Counted from the stretch's first letter, positions 7,736 through 17,115 are shown. The stretch: DNA of 44,491 nt from Thiotrichaceae bacterium (GCA_015486375.1 WFRR01000092.1:1-44491); one strand, 5' to 3'. A program made the numbers and translations. The notes: generated by a model not told the origin, from the sequence alone.

Positions 7736-10009
7736 CTATTTGGTTAAAGCTAAAAAGAGTTGCGGTAAGCGTTCAGGTAGTAATTGTACATTATCAATAA
7801 CAGAATAATGATTGCCAAAAATATCCTGAACATATTCATCTGCTTGATTATCAAGACTAATACAATAGGTATAAATACCTTTTTGATCTAATTCTTTGAC
7901 TGCCTGAGCCGTATCTTCAATCAATGAACGCTCGTCATCCATATCAATATCAGAAGGTTCACCATCGGTTAGAATTAACAATAATTTCTTATCTGTTTTT
8001 TGATGTTCTAAATAATGTCCAGCATGGCGCACTGCGGCTCCCATACGAGTTGAATAACCTGCTTCCATAGCACTTAAGCGTGATTTAACTTCATCATCCC
8101 ACTTTTCATTAAAGCCTTTAATATGTTGATAACGTACTTCATGACGGGTATTAGAAGAGAAACCTGCGATTGCAAAAGGATCACCCAATCCATCAATAGC
8201 AATACTTAATAATGCCACTGCTTCTTGGCTTAACTCTAAAATAGTTTGGCTACAGCCTTCAGGAATTTCATTTAAGGATGCCGATAAATCTAATAATAAG
8301 GTTACAGCAATATCACGTCCATCATGTTTATGACTCATATTGATACGGGGATCAGGGGTTGCTCCGCCTTTGAAATCAATTAAGGAACGAATAGCGACAT
8401 CTAAATCCAGTTCACTGCCATCTTCTTGGTAACGTACCCGTACAAAGTTTTGTGGTTTAAGCAGTTCTAACATTTGTTTCAGTCGTTTCGCTAATGCCGC
8501 ATGTTTGTTTAGTAAAGACTCAATTTTTGCTGGGCTAGTGGAAGGATGTAAGCTCTCATATAAGCTAACCCAATCTGGACGATAGCTTTTTGCATTATAA
8601 TCCCACTCGGGATAATGCCGAGGGGGCAGGCGATCAACTTCATCTTCTTGCTGTTTACGTTTTGCTTGTTCAAATTGTTCTTCATCATCACCCTCTTCAA
8701 TATAAATCCAAAGGTGTCGATTATCATCATGGTAATCAATTTCAGTATCTTTAAAATACATTTGGGGTTTTTGATCACTTTGAAGACGCGTTCTAGCAAT
8801 AAAAAGAACAGCAATGGATGCCATTTCTTTTAGACTTGATTCACCTTCTTCCATCGCTTTATAAAAACGTTGAGCCGCTTTTATAATTTCTTCATTTTTA
8901 TATTGATGATCGGGGTTTAAACAAGCCCAAGACAGCATGGCTAAACGATGTCGAATACACGATTCTTGTTCTGCATTACACGCATCTTCTTCTGGTTCAG
9001 GGTGTAGTTGCAGAAATAATTTGGCTAAACCCGGATAGCGTTGCATGGTCAAGTAATCAACCCGACAATCTTCTAATCGTTCAATCGCAATTCGTTGAAA
9101 GGGACTGTAATTATCAACGACAATTTTAGTACTCCAACGGCGATGGGCTTCCATATGTGCCAGCAAGGCTCGATAACGGTCTAAACCTGAAATAGTATCG
9201 TTATAATCATCCAATACATCAGGAATACGAATACCTAATTTATCAAAATAAGGTTTAGGCTTGCGTAATTCATCAAAGCCAAGTGAATAGGGAATCAAGA
9301 GTTCTTGATCATTCCACATCGCTCTGAGATACATATTTAAACGACGTTCGTTATCGACAAATAAAGTCCCGTGACGTTCACGCTGTAAAATAGCTTTACT
9401 ATCTGCTGATTGCAAAGAGAAATAATCTTTTTGACGTTCAGGGTGGTTACTATAATAACGTATGCCATATTCAACCCAATTCTTAACCCCTTGCAAGGAC
9501 AATTGATTGAGTAAGAAGGCGGTATTATTGAGTAAATCCGATAATGCAGGGCTAGGAATAGTGGTATGGAAACCATGAATCGAACCCGTGGTTTTTTCCA
9601 TAAAGTCGAATATCATATCCAAAAAATGTTCAAACTGTTCTGGAGTACTTAAACGACGTGCCGCCGAAGGCAAGGCTTGTAAAAAGGGTAGAATTGAAAC
9701 GCCATTGGGAGTACGAGTCATATCCCAAACCCGTTGGGATATTTGTTTGGCGGCTTGCTCACCCACCAACGTACAAATTTGAGGGACTTCTTCTAAATAA
9801 ACCAAGACAGGTTCAAACCCACGCCCGATCATACACACTAATGATGCACCACTAAGATAATCTTTTAAACCTTGATCAGACAGTAATGCGGTGGCTTCAT
9901 CCATACAATCATCATAAACATCTTCCAATTGTGGAAAAGTACATTTTAATGCAGGACGATAAATTTGATGACGGCTTTCGGTTGCTATTTCAGTCTGGGG
10001 TATATTCAC
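7736..10009 (-). CDS. cbbO: RuBisCO activation protein CbbO (VWA adaptor)
   Basis: This 757-residue protein has a long helical N-terminal region and a C-terminal VWA domain. Its MIDAS DLSAS lies near residue 573, with a downstream TDGEPSD loop. This is the architecture of CbbO, which bridges the CbbQ hexamer to inhibited RuBisCO and lets the motor pull on the enzyme so that bound inhibitory sugar phosphates are released. It acts in the cytoplasm. The start is GTG at 10009 with GAGGA about 7 bases upstream. It lies 63 bases downstream of cbbQ and two genes downstream of cbbM, which fits the CbbQ2/CbbO2 type that serves form II enzymes. The MIDAS residues are intact. Confidence 0.96.
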   Translation of the reverse strand: MNIPQTEIATESRHQIYRPALKCTFPQLEDVYDDCMDEATALLSDQGLKDYLSGASLVCMIGRGFEPVLVYLEEVPQICTLVGEQAAKQISQRVWDMTRTPNGVSILPFLQALPSAARRLSTPEQFEHFLDMIFDFMEKTTGSIHGFHTTIPSPALSDLLNNTAFLLNQLSLQGVKNWVEYGIRYYSNHPERQKDYFSLQSADSKAILQRERHGTLFVDNERRLNMYLRAMWNDQELLIPYSLGFDELRKPKPYFDKLGIRIPDVLDDYNDTISGLDRYRALLAHMEAHRRWSTKIVVDNYSPFQRIAIERLEDCRVDYLTMQRYPGLAKLFLQLHPEPEEDACNAEQESCIRHRLAMLSWACLNPDHQYKNEEIIKAAQRFYKAMEEGESSLKEMASIAVLFIARTRLQSDQKPQMYFKDTEIDYHDDNRHLWIYIEEGDDEEQFEQAKRKQQEDEVDRLPPRHYPEWDYNAKSYRPDWVSLYESLHPSTSPAKIESLLNKHAALAKRLKQMLELLKPQNFVRVRYQEDGSELDLDVAIRSLIDFKGGATPDPRINMSHKHDGRDIAVTLLLDLSASLNEIPEGCSQTILELSQEAVALLSIAIDGLGDPFAIAGFSSNTRHEVRYQHIKGFNEKWDDEVKSRLSAMEAGYSTRMGAAVRHAGHYLEHQKTDKKLLLILTDGEPSDIDMDDERSLIEDTAQAVKELDQKGIYTYCISLDNQADEYVQDIFGNHYSVIDNVQLLPERLPQLFLALTK

Positions 10010-10072
10010 AATAATTCCTCTTGGATTTCTATTCCTTCTTAAGCTCTGCTACAGAGACAGAAATAAGCGTTT

Positions 10073-10879
10073 TTAGCGAGTAAATACTGCATCAATAGCA
10101 TGATCTAAAGTACTACGAATATCCGCATCATCCGTAATCGGTCTAACCATTGCTAGACGACAAGCATCATTAGCAGGAATACCCCCATCAATAAGGCTTG
10201 CTGCATAAATCATGAGGCGTGTAGAGATACCTTCATCTAAACCATGCCCTTTTAAGTTACGCGCGGTTTCACCCACAATGACTAATTTAGCGGCAAGCTC
10301 TTCACTAATACCACTTTCTTTGGCAATAATAGAGGCTTCTATTTTTGCAGGCGCATAGTCAAAATCCATTCCAATAAAGCGTTGCTTAGTCGATTGCTTA
10401 AGATCTTTCATTAAACTCTGATAACCAGGGTTATAAGAAATAACTAACTGAAAATCAGGATGAGCATTAACGACTTCGCCTTTCTTATCCAACGGTAAAG
10501 AACGACGGTGATCAGTTAATGGATGAATGACGACAGTCGTATCTTGACGGGCTTCTACAATTTCATCTAAATAGCAAATTGCACCAATACGGGCAGCAAT
10601 AGTTAAAGGTCCATCAACCCAACGCGTTCCATTCGCATCTAATAAATAACGTCCAACTAAATCAGAGGCGGTCATATCTTCGTTACAAGCAACGGTAATT
10701 AATGGCTTGCCTAATTTCCATGCCATATGCTCAATAAAACGTGATTTACCACAACCTGTAGGCCCTTTGACCATGACAGGTAAGCGTTTGTTATAAGCAG
10801 TCTCATACCACTCAACCTCTTTATCTTGGGCAAAATAGAAAGGCTCGTCATTAACCCTATATTGTTCAATGTCACTCAT
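10073..10879 (-). CDS. cbbQ: RuBisCO activation motor CbbQ (MoxR-type AAA+ ATPase)
   Basis: This AAA+ protein of 268 residues has Walker A GPTGCGKS at 39-46 and Walker B ICYLDE at about 101-106, followed by EARQDT and a sensor asparagine in ISYNPGYQS. These are CbbQ/NorQ features. The ATG at 10879 is preferred over an upstream in-frame TTG because AGGA lies about 8 bases before it, overlapping that TTG. CbbQ forms hexameric rings that hydrolyse ATP and, together with CbbO, restore activity of RuBisCO blocked by tight-binding sugars. The gene follows cbbM in the same direction, but two hairpins lie in the 221-base gap, so it is probably expressed at a lower level than cbbM. Confidence 0.96.
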   Translation of the reverse strand: MSDIEQYRVNDEPFYFAQDKEVEWYETAYNKRLPVMVKGPTGCGKSRFIEHMAWKLGKPLITVACNEDMTASDLVGRYLLDANGTRWVDGPLTIAARIGAICYLDEIVEARQDTTVVIHPLTDHRRSLPLDKKGEVVNAHPDFQLVISYNPGYQSLMKDLKQSTKQRFIGMDFDYAPAKIEASIIAKESGISEELAAKLVIVGETARNLKGHGLDEGISTRLMIYAASLIDGGIPANDACRLAMVRPITDDADIRSTLDHAIDAVFTR

Positions 10880-11013
10880 GTTTGGAATCCTCAAATTAAC
10901 CCAATTAGCTATCTACATAAACATAATTGATAAAGTTATCAATGCAATATCTATTACACTTATGTAGCTATCCAAAAAAAATAGTTTATAAAATAAAATT
11001 ATTATGTAAATAC

Positions 11014-11043
11014 GAAAAAGCCCCGAACTGGCGGGGCTTTTTC
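11014..11043 (-). terminator. Strong intrinsic terminator after cbbM
   Basis: A perfect inverted repeat has 11-base arms GAAAAAGCCCC and GGGGCTTTTTC around an 8-base loop. Read on the minus strand, a GC-rich stem ends in a run of U. It lies 58 bases after the cbbM stop and before cbbQ. The arms are symmetrical, so it could also act on the plus strand. Confidence 0.88.
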
Positions 11044-11053
11044 TTAGGTATTC

Positions 11054-11077
11054 ACCTAAACCCGTGACGGTTTAGGT
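11054..11077 (-). other. Second hairpin between the cbbM stop and its terminator
   Basis: Arms ACCTAAACC and GGTTTAGGT (9 bases, perfect) enclose a 6-base loop. It lies 24 bases after the cbbM stop and just before the terminator hairpin. No U tract follows. It may protect the cbbM 3' end or reinforce termination. Confidence 0.65.
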
Positions 11078-11100
11078 TAAAACGTAAATAAGCACTTAGC

Positions 11101-12483
11101 TTACTTATGAACACCTAATTTCTCTCTCCATCCAGAGTAAAGCAAATCAGCATCCGCAGGGAATGATTCAAACGCACGCGCAAATTCTTTATGCTCTTTT
11201 GCGTATTCGATAGGATCAGAACCTGATTTCCAGCAATCATAGGCTTGACGTAGAGAGGTTGCACCTGCAGCAGGGCTGTCGATGTGACCGTATGAACCAC
11301 CACCAGAAGTGTTGATTACATTACCATGACCTAAGTTCTCGAAGAAACCAGGTAAACGTAGTGCATTCATTCCACCAGAGATGATAGACGTTGTTGGCTT
11401 CATTCCATACCATTTTTGGAAGAAGAATGGACCTTGGCACTCTTCTCTTTCTAGCATGTAACAAATAATTTTATCTTCGTTACCGCCTTCCATCTTACCG
11501 AAGCCCATTGTACCGACGTGAATACCTGATGCTCCCATTAAGCGAGAAAGCTTGCCAAGTACAAATGAAGTATAACCACGAACAGAACTTGGTGAAGTAA
11601 TCGCACCATGACCTGCACGATGATAATGTAAATACTGATCAGGATAATTACGACGTGCAGTCGTTACCATTCCACAACCCCCTACATAACCGTCAACGAG
11701 AAATGCGACGTGATGTGCATTTTCACCGAAAGTCTCTAGGATATAATCAGCACGAGCAACCATTTCGTGATGGTCATCAGCAGTAATATTTGCAGAGAAT
11801 ATTTTGGCTTCGCCCGTCTCATCTTGAGCACGTTTCATTGCATCAGCAACAAGAGGCGTTACATCCTTCATACGTGCATATTTTTGGTTACCTTGTGGCT
11901 CATCATTCTTGATGAAGTCACCACCTAACCAGAACTGGTATGCCGCGTCAGCGAAAGGTTTAGGACGTAAACCAAGCTTAGGCTTGATAATAGTACCTGC
12001 GATATAACCACCGTCTACACGTGGACGATCTAAAAGATTCCAAAGGTCTGAAATATCTGTAGCAGGACCATCAAAAATGTCTAGCATTTGCTTTGGTACC
12101 CAAAAATCTTGCATTTGAGCACATTGTACATCACCCATGCCTTGGTTATTACCAATAGCAAGTGTGAGGAATGAAACAACCATTGCACGACCATCAATCA
12201 CGTTGCGATCGAATAGGTCACATGGATATGCAATTTTCATGTAGCCTTCAGCTTCATCAATTTCATAAACCATTGCATCTAGGTCTTTAGTGAAGTCATC
12301 TGTAGTAGAAACTTCGACGTTAGTACCTGTTGATGATTCTGCTGCAAAGTGAGCAGCAGTCTCTAAATAACCACCAAAACCAGGCATCGGTGTCATTGTG
12401 TATGCAACTAAGATATGGTTGCCATCTGCAATAAGCGTATCTTCGTCAAGACTTAAGTCTGCATAACGTCCGGATTGATCCAT
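11101..12483 (-). CDS. cbbM: Form II RuBisCO large subunit
   Basis: This 460-residue ribulose-1,5-bisphosphate carboxylase/oxygenase fixes CO2 onto RuBP to give two 3-phosphoglycerates. It is form II: it has the MDQSxRYADLSL start and the motif [14 protein letters not shown], with the carbamylated lysine at about 192 and metal ligands Asp194/Glu195. The catalytic loop [11 protein letters not shown] has a lysine at 167, and HYHRAGHGA is present. No small subunit is encoded nearby, as expected for form II. The length is close to the 466 residues of Rhodospirillum rubrum CbbM. The ATG at 12483 has AAGGAG about 7 bases upstream. It is divergent from cbbR and is followed by cbbQ and cbbO. Confidence 0.99.
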   Translation of the reverse strand: MDQSGRYADLSLDEDTLIADGNHILVAYTMTPMPGFGGYLETAAHFAAESSTGTNVEVSTTDDFTKDLDAMVYEIDEAEGYMKIAYPCDLFDRNVIDGRAMVVSFLTLAIGNNQGMGDVQCAQMQDFWVPKQMLDIFDGPATDISDLWNLLDRPRVDGGYIAGTIIKPKLGLRPKPFADAAYQFWLGGDFIKNDEPQGNQKYARMKDVTPLVADAMKRAQDETGEAKIFSANITADDHHEMVARADYILETFGENAHHVAFLVDGYVGGCGMVTTARRNYPDQYLHYHRAGHGAITSPSSVRGYTSFVLGKLSRLMGASGIHVGTMGFGKMEGGNEDKIICYMLEREECQGPFFFQKWYGMKPTTSIISGGMNALRLPGFFENLGHGNVINTSGGGSYGHIDSPAAGATSLRQAYDCWKSGSDPIEYAKEHKEFARAFESFPADADLLYSGWREKLGVHK

Positions 12484-12521
12484 GAAAATCTCCTTGAGAG
12501 TTTTAAAGGGGTAAAATTAAA

Positions 12522-12546
12522 TACTACAAATAGCCTATTTGTAGTA
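12522..12546 (-). other. Perfect inverted repeat in the cbbM leader
   Basis: Arms of 11 bases, TACTACAAATA and TATTTGTAGTA, enclose a 3-base centre. It lies 39 bases upstream of the cbbM start codon and well downstream of the predicted promoter, so it would form a stem-loop in the 5' leader RNA. It could stabilise the message, regulate translation, or be a protein operator. Confidence 0.75.
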
Positions 12547-12689
12547 CTTATGAGGTATCTCAATAAGTAGATAAATGTATTTGAATTTTAAAAATTTTCA
12601 AACCACATTGCCCAAAATACAAAGAGATACCCGTAAAAAATTGAGTGTTGATCAAATCAACTACAAAGCATTATACAGATTCTTAAAAT

Positions 12690-12709
12690 AAGTAAAAGAC
12701 ATTTTACTT
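12690..12709. promoter_or_regulatory. Candidate CbbR operator at the cbbM promoter
   Basis: A perfect 8-base inverted repeat, AAGTAAAA and TTTTACTT separated by GACA, overlaps the position expected for the cbbM -35 box. LysR-type regulators bind interrupted palindromes in such positions. A looser inverted pair, ATAAG and CTTAT, lies next to it at about 12713-12732. Confidence 0.55.
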
Positions 12710-12801
12710 GAAATAAGTATAAGCTTTTCTTATATATTAAGGAATATGATATACACTACTGAGTCATTGTAATTATTACTTAAACTAGGCTGTAATTTTT
12801 G

Positions 12802-13725
12802 ATGCGAATATCAATACGACAACTGCAAATTATTGATGCAATAGTACAAACGCATAGTTATTCATCTGCTGCAGAACGTCTACATATGACTCAGCCTGCG
12901 GTATCAATGCAAATGAAAAATTTGGAAAGCAATATTGGTTTAACCTTATTTGAGCGTAAGGGGAAGCATATTGTTTTAACCTCTGCGGGAAAAGAAGTCC
13001 ACCGATGTAGTCACAATATTACAGTGCAATATGATGATCTTTTAGAAGCGATCCATGAGATAAAAGAGTTGCATCATGGACGAATTAAAGTTTCTTCAGC
13101 AACAACCGCTAATCATCTGATTACACAGATGATTGCTAACTTTTCTAAAGTACATACAGGAATCTCAGTGGCTTTGGATATTACTAATCGACAGCAACTA
13201 TTGACTCAACTGGCCGATATGGAACCTGATATTGTGTTAATGGGAGAACCGCCGACAACAATGGACGTTATTTCAGAAAAATTAATCCCCAATCCATTAG
13301 TGATTATTGCTCATCTAGAACACCCTCTTGCTTCCCAAGATAATATCCCCTTTACCGATATGGAAAAATACGATTTCATTATTCGCGAAGAAGGCTCAGG
13401 GACACGAGCAACAATTGAGCGTTTTTTTTATGAAAGACAAATTGAATTTAATAGTAATTTAACGATGGGTAGCAATGAGGCCATAAAACATGCAGTAATC
13501 GCAGGGCTAGGTTTAGGAATAGTTTCCCTACACACATTGAAATTAGAACTTGAAGCAGAAAAGTTAATAATTTTGGATGTGGAGCATTTTCCGCTTCAGC
13601 GCTATTGGCATATTGTGCGTCGTAAAGGTAAACATCTACTTCCTGCTGTGGCTCAGTTTCAAAAGTTTATGGTACAAGAAGCCAAACGATATGCAGAAGG
13701 TTATCAACAGTTTTTAAAAAAATAA
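12802..13725 (+). CDS. cbbR: LysR-type regulator of the RuBisCO genes, CbbR-like
   Basis: This 307-residue LysR family protein has an N-terminal winged helix-turn-helix, RQLQIIDAIVQTHSYSSAA...HMTQPAVSMQMKNLE, and a LysR substrate-binding domain from about residue 90. CbbR proteins sense metabolites such as RuBP or PEP and activate Calvin-cycle operons. The name is given because the gene is divergent from cbbM with 318 bases between them, the standard cbbR position, and the sequence resembles CbbR throughout. The ATG at 12802 follows directly after an in-frame TTG at 12799. Neither has a strong ribosome binding site, and the ATG is preferred. It is followed by the convergent cbbY-like gene. 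Confidence 0.92.
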   Translation: MRISIRQLQIIDAIVQTHSYSSAAERLHMTQPAVSMQMKNLESNIGLTLFERKGKHIVLTSAGKEVHRCSHNITVQYDDLLEAIHEIKELHHGRIKVSSATTANHLITQMIANFSKVHTGISVALDITNRQQLLTQLADMEPDIVLMGEPPTTMDVISEKLIPNPLVIIAHLEHPLASQDNIPFTDMEKYDFIIREEGSGTRATIERFFYERQIEFNSNLTMGSNEAIKHAVIAGLGLGIVSLHTLKLELEAEKLIILDVEHFPLQRYWHIVRRKGKHLLPAVAQFQKFMVQEAKRYAEGYQQFLKK

Positions 13726-13745
13726 GGCTTTGATCAAAGTAAGCC
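13726..13745 (+). other. Small hairpin after cbbR
   Basis: Directly after the cbbR stop codon, GGCTT pairs with AAGCC around an inner TTTGATCAAA palindrome. No U run follows, so it is a weak terminator candidate at best. Confidence 0.35.
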
Positions 13746-13807
13746 CGATTGATAAATCAAGTATTTATGATTTTTCTAATCAGACTCAACAAAAGTTGCT
13801 AGAGGGT

Positions 13808-14575
13808 TTAAATTCCTTGATGTAATTGCTCTAATAAAGCTAAATTAACATAATTTTCATCCCCTGCATTGCCCTTTAATATCGTAAAGGGTTGATCTGA
13901 TTCGCCAAATTGATCTACAACTAAAATTGCACCACTGAAATCTTGAGCATGAGTGTAACCATTAATAGTGACTAGTGTTTTCAAATCTGCACCGACGGAA
14001 GAACGTACACCATTATCAGAGTCTTCAAAAGCAAGACAATCTGCGGAAGTTAAATTCATTTTATTCATCGCATATTGATAAATATCAGGAGCAGGTTTTT
14101 TCGCTGGAACAATATCACCTGCGGCAATAACCTCAAACCAATCAATCGATTCTTTACCTAAAGTTGCCGTTAATAAATAGCTCACATTAGCAGGTGTCGT
14201 TGTGGTAACAATAGCTAAACGATAGCCTGCGGCACGGGCTTCTTTGATTAATCGTTCTGCCCCTACTCGTAGTGGAATTTCACCATTTTGTAGCATTTCT
14301 AAATAAAAATAGGTTTTTCGTTTGTGCAAATCTGCTGAGAATTGCATCAAATCGCCTTCAGGAATAGCATCACCTTGACAGTAGTTTTCAACGTGATAAC
14401 GAATGCGTTCTTTGCCTCCTGTGACGGTTAATAATGCACCATAATGTTCAACCGTCCAATCCCAGTCGATACCTGCTTCCTGAAATGCTTTATTAAAAGC
14501 AACCCGATGTCCATCCCGCTCAGTATCTGCTAAAGTCCCATCGACATCGAATAGCAATGCTTTAAGTTTGCTCAT
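13808..14575 (-). CDS. cbbY: CbbY-type HAD family sugar-phosphate phosphatase
   Basis: This 255-residue HAD-superfamily hydrolase has motif I DVDGT with nucleophile Asp at 10 and acid/base Asp at 12. A helical cap domain lies between about residues 18 and 90, followed by motif II TTTTPAN, the lysine in PAKKPAPD and motif IV FEDSDNG. The start KALLFDVDGTLADTERDGHR and length match CbbY, which dephosphorylates xylulose-1,5-bisphosphate, a RuBisCO misfire product that inhibits the enzyme. The position beside cbbR and cbbM supports that role. It is transcribed toward cbbR (convergent). The ATG at 14575 has AAGGTGA upstream. Another phosphoglycolate-like substrate cannot be excluded. Confidence 0.88.
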   Translation of the reverse strand: MSKLKALLFDVDGTLADTERDGHRVAFNKAFQEAGIDWDWTVEHYGALLTVTGGKERIRYHVENYCQGDAIPEGDLMQFSADLHKRKTYFYLEMLQNGEIPLRVGAERLIKEARAAGYRLAIVTTTTPANVSYLLTATLGKESIDWFEVIAAGDIVPAKKPAPDIYQYAMNKMNLTSADCLAFEDSDNGVRSSVGADLKTLVTINGYTHAQDFSGAILVVDQFGESDQPFTILKGNAGDENYVNLALLEQLHQGI

Positions 14576-14716
14576 AAATCACCTTAACCCTTTAAGAAGT
14601 TTCAAAAAATGGATGATTCTATAAAGTTCACCTTGTTGAGACAATAATCCATAATCCATTAGGGAATATCAAATAAAGGAATTATCCACGCAAAGGGGGA
14701 TTAGTTACAATTTTTC

Positions 14717-14745
14717 TTGATAAGTCAGGTTTAAATTCCTATCCT
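14717..14745 (+). promoter_or_regulatory. Possible promoter of the proA operon
   Basis: TTGATA is followed after 17 bases by TATCCT, a fair sigma-70 pair, about 100 bases before the proA start. A perfect TTGACA at 14745-14750 overlaps but lacks a good -10 at normal spacing. Confidence 0.4.
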
Positions 14746-14841
14746 TGACAGAATTAAGTAAAAAGACACCATAACAATGGATTATAGATCGTTATAACTG
14801 TCTTTATGCACCATAAAAAATCGTTTAACTTAGGAAAAAAC

Positions 14842-16104
14842 GTGAGCTTAGATATTCCAGAATATATGCAGAATGTGGGTAAAAAGGCCAAAAAGGCCGC
14901 TAATATTTTATCCGCAGCGACATCTGCACAGAAGAATTTAGCCTTAATCAGTATCGCTGATTTATTAATTGAAAAGGCTCAGTGGCTAGAACAAGAAAAT
15001 GCCAAAGACCTTAAAAAAGGTCAACAGAAAGGGCTTAGCGATGCAATGTTAGATCGTTTGCGCCTAAATGATAAAGTAATATTGGGCATGGCAGAAGGGC
15101 TACGCCAAATTGCCGCTTTAGCCGATCCTATCGGTGAATTGACCAATATGAGTTACCGCCCTTCAGGTATTCAAGTCGGTCATATGCGTGTACCGCTGGG
15201 TGTGATTGGTATTATTTATGAATCGCGTCCTAATGTGACCGCAGATGCAGCGGGTTTGTGTCTTAAATCGGGTAATGCCACTATTTTACGGGGTGGCTCA
15301 GAAGCGATTCATTCTAATCAGGCGATTGCTCAATGTATTTATGCAGGCTTACAAGTCGCGGGTTTACCTGAAGACAGTATTCAGGTAATTGAAACCGTCG
15401 ATCGTGCCGCTGTGGGTGAGCTGTTACGTTTAAAAGACTGTGTTGATGTCATTATTCCTCGGGGTGGAAAGAGTTTGATTAAACGGGTCAGTGCGGAATC
15501 ACAAGTGCCTGTTATTAAACATTTAGACGGTATTTGTCATGTCTATATTGATAGCGATGCAGATTTAGATAAAGCGGTTGAAGTCTCTTTCAATGCTAAA
15601 ACGCATCGTTACGGGGTGTGCAATGCAATGGAAACCCTGCTGGTTGCTGAGTCTATTGCTGATCAAGTTTTACCTGTTCTTTCACAACTTTACTATCGTG
15701 AAGGAGTTGAATTACGCGGTTGTCCGCGTACCCAAACAATTTTAAAAGAGTGTATTGCTGCGACAGAGGAAGATTGGAATACGGAATATTTAGCCGCAAT
15801 TTTATCAATAAAGGTTGTTGATAACTTGCAAGCAGCGATTGAACACATTAATCATTATGGATCACATCATACCGATACCATCATGACGGAGAAACTGGCA
15901 AATGCTCAGCAATTCTTACGTCAAGTGGATTCGAGTTCCGTCATGGTAAATGCATCCACTCGTTTTGCCGATGGGTTTGAGTACGGTCTAGGTGCTGAAA
16001 TTGGGATTAGTACAGATAAATTGCATGTTCGTGGCCCTGTGGGACTAGAAGGTTTAACCACCAAGAAGTTTATTGTACTCGGTGATGGACACGTACGCCG
16101 ATGA
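14842..16104 (+). CDS. proA: Gamma-glutamyl phosphate reductase
   Basis: This protein of 420 residues reduces gamma-glutamyl phosphate to glutamate semialdehyde with NADPH, the second step of proline synthesis in the cytoplasm. It shows the family blocks [35 protein letters not shown] and [15 protein letters not shown], which carries the catalytic cysteine. The GTG at 14842 is chosen because AGGA lies 6 bases before it and the resulting [13 protein letters not shown] start and length match E. coli ProA (417). A longer ATG reading from 14806 has no ribosome binding site. Its stop overlaps the nadD start (ATGA). proB is not in the window. Confidence 0.96.
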   Translation: MSLDIPEYMQNVGKKAKKAANILSAATSAQKNLALISIADLLIEKAQWLEQENAKDLKKGQQKGLSDAMLDRLRLNDKVILGMAEGLRQIAALADPIGELTNMSYRPSGIQVGHMRVPLGVIGIIYESRPNVTADAAGLCLKSGNATILRGGSEAIHSNQAIAQCIYAGLQVAGLPEDSIQVIETVDRAAVGELLRLKDCVDVIIPRGGKSLIKRVSAESQVPVIKHLDGICHVYIDSDADLDKAVEVSFNAKTHRYGVCNAMETLLVAESIADQVLPVLSQLYYREGVELRGCPRTQTILKECIAATEEDWNTEYLAAILSIKVVDNLQAAIEHINHYGSHHTDTIMTEKLANAQQFLRQVDSSSVMVNASTRFADGFEYGLGAEIGISTDKLHVRGPVGLEGLTTKKFIVLGDGHVRR

Positions 16105-16739
16105 GTTCAGCACGTTTGCGCTGTATCGGTTTATTAGGTGGCACATTTAGTCCGATTCACTTTGGACATTTGCGCCCCGCTTTAGATATTGTAGAGCAAT
16201 TAGATTTAGATGAAGTGCGTATTATCCCTGCAAAATTACCGCCTTTACGGGATAAACCTTGTGTCGATGCAGCACATCGCTTAACAATGGTTAAATTAGC
16301 GATTCAGTCTGAGCCACATTTTGTCCTCGATAGCCGAGAATTTCAACGGACTGATACCTCTTATACAGTGGATACGGTTTTATCACTGCGAAAAGAACTG
16401 GGTGAATCAGTTTCATTGTATTGGATTATGGGTATGGATGCGTATCAAAACTTCACGCGTTGGCATCAATGGCAAACCATATTGAAGTTATGTCATTTGG
16501 TTGTTGCTCAGCGTCCCAATTATTCTCCTGCCAAGAATGATCCCTTGAAAATCTATCATAGACAAAATCAGGCTGATTTGTTACAAACGCCCGCAGGTTA
16601 TATTCACTTCGTCAATGTGACACAATTGGATATTTCTGCCACGATGCTTCGACAGTATCGCAAGGAAAATCGTAGTTTGCGTTATTTATTACCTAATGCG
16701 GTTAACAATTATATTAATGAAAACGACTTATACCGATGA
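16101..16739 (+). CDS. nadD: Nicotinate-nucleotide adenylyltransferase
   Basis: This 212-residue enzyme of NAD synthesis joins nicotinate mononucleotide and ATP to nicotinate adenine dinucleotide. It has the nucleotidyltransferase motif [12 protein letters not shown] at about residues 13-24 and the C-terminal [10 protein letters not shown], a variant of the usual ISSTxIR. The Ser in GGTFSPIH replaces the commoner Asp. The gene overlaps proA at its start and rsfS at its end, each by four bases (ATGA), so the three form a coupled operon. proA-nadD-rsfS is a standard gammaproteobacterial order. Confidence 0.96.
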   Translation: MSSARLRCIGLLGGTFSPIHFGHLRPALDIVEQLDLDEVRIIPAKLPPLRDKPCVDAAHRLTMVKLAIQSEPHFVLDSREFQRTDTSYTVDTVLSLRKELGESVSLYWIMGMDAYQNFTRWHQWQTILKLCHLVVAQRPNYSPAKNDPLKIYHRQNQADLLQTPAGYIHFVNVTQLDISATMLRQYRKENRSLRYLLPNAVNNYINENDLYR

Positions 16740-17074
16740 ATAGAAAAGAAACCCAAGCACAGATTATTAATGCATTGGAAAATACCAAAGCACAAGAAAT
16801 TACCATTTTAGATGTTCGTAAAAAATCGGATATGACCGATTTTATGATTATTGTCACAGGTAACTCGACTCGACACGTTAAATCAATGGCAGGCAATCTA
16901 ATCAAGGCGATGAAAGATTTAGGTGAACAGCCATTTGGTAGTGAAGGGGAAACTAATGGTGAATGGGTATTAGTCGATTTTGAAAATATCGTGGTGCATA
17001 TTATGCAACGTGATGTACGAGAATTTTATAACTTAGAAAAATTATGGGGAACACCTTCACAAGATGAAGCATAA
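16736..17074 (+). CDS. rsfS: Ribosomal silencing factor RsfS
   Basis: This 112-residue member of the RsfS/Iojap family has the expected length and the motifs DMTDFMIIVTGNSTRHVKSM, GEWVLVDF and VVHIMQ. RsfS binds ribosomal protein uL14 on the large subunit and blocks subunit joining in poor nutrient conditions. Its start overlaps the nadD stop. In many relatives rlmH follows at once. Here the next gene is the unrelated DUF4231-like gene, after a hairpin and a 214-base gap. Confidence 0.96.
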   Translation: MNRKETQAQIINALENTKAQEITILDVRKKSDMTDFMIIVTGNSTRHVKSMAGNLIKAMKDLGEQPFGSEGETNGEWVLVDFENIVVHIMQRDVREFYNLEKLWGTPSQDEA

Positions 17075-17084
17075 TTAATGCAAT

Positions 17085-17115
17085 TTTTATATCACTCTGC
17101 TGGAGTGATATAAAA
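17085..17115 (+). terminator. Hairpin after rsfS
   Basis: A perfect inverted repeat has 13-base arms TTTTATATCACTC and GAGTGATATAAAA and a 5-base loop. It begins 10 bases after the rsfS stop. The plus-strand flank after the stem is A-rich, so termination efficiency is uncertain, but the position fits the end of the proA operon. Confidence 0.6.

Larger units (their letters stand above)
12484..12801. promoter_or_regulatory. Divergent cbbM-cbbR promoter region
   Basis: This 318-base gap holds no gene. Toward cbbM there is a perfect -10 box TATAAT (12670-12675 on the minus strand) with only a weak -35, suggesting an activator-dependent promoter and a leader of about 180 nt. An inverted repeat at 12690-12709 covers the -35 area, and a perfect inverted repeat lies in the leader at 12522-12546. 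Toward cbbR a TATGAT at 12745-12750 could be the -10. Binding of CbbR here is inferred from the divergent LysR arrangement. Confidence 0.75.

Noticed and set aside
11101-12483. RuBisCO-like protein (form IV) instead of a true RuBisCO
   Set aside because: All catalytic and metal-binding residues of form II are present and the activase genes are adjacent.
14682-14690. DnaA-box-like TTATCCACG
   Set aside because: A single one-mismatch site upstream of proA with no cluster, no dnaA gene and no iterons nearby.
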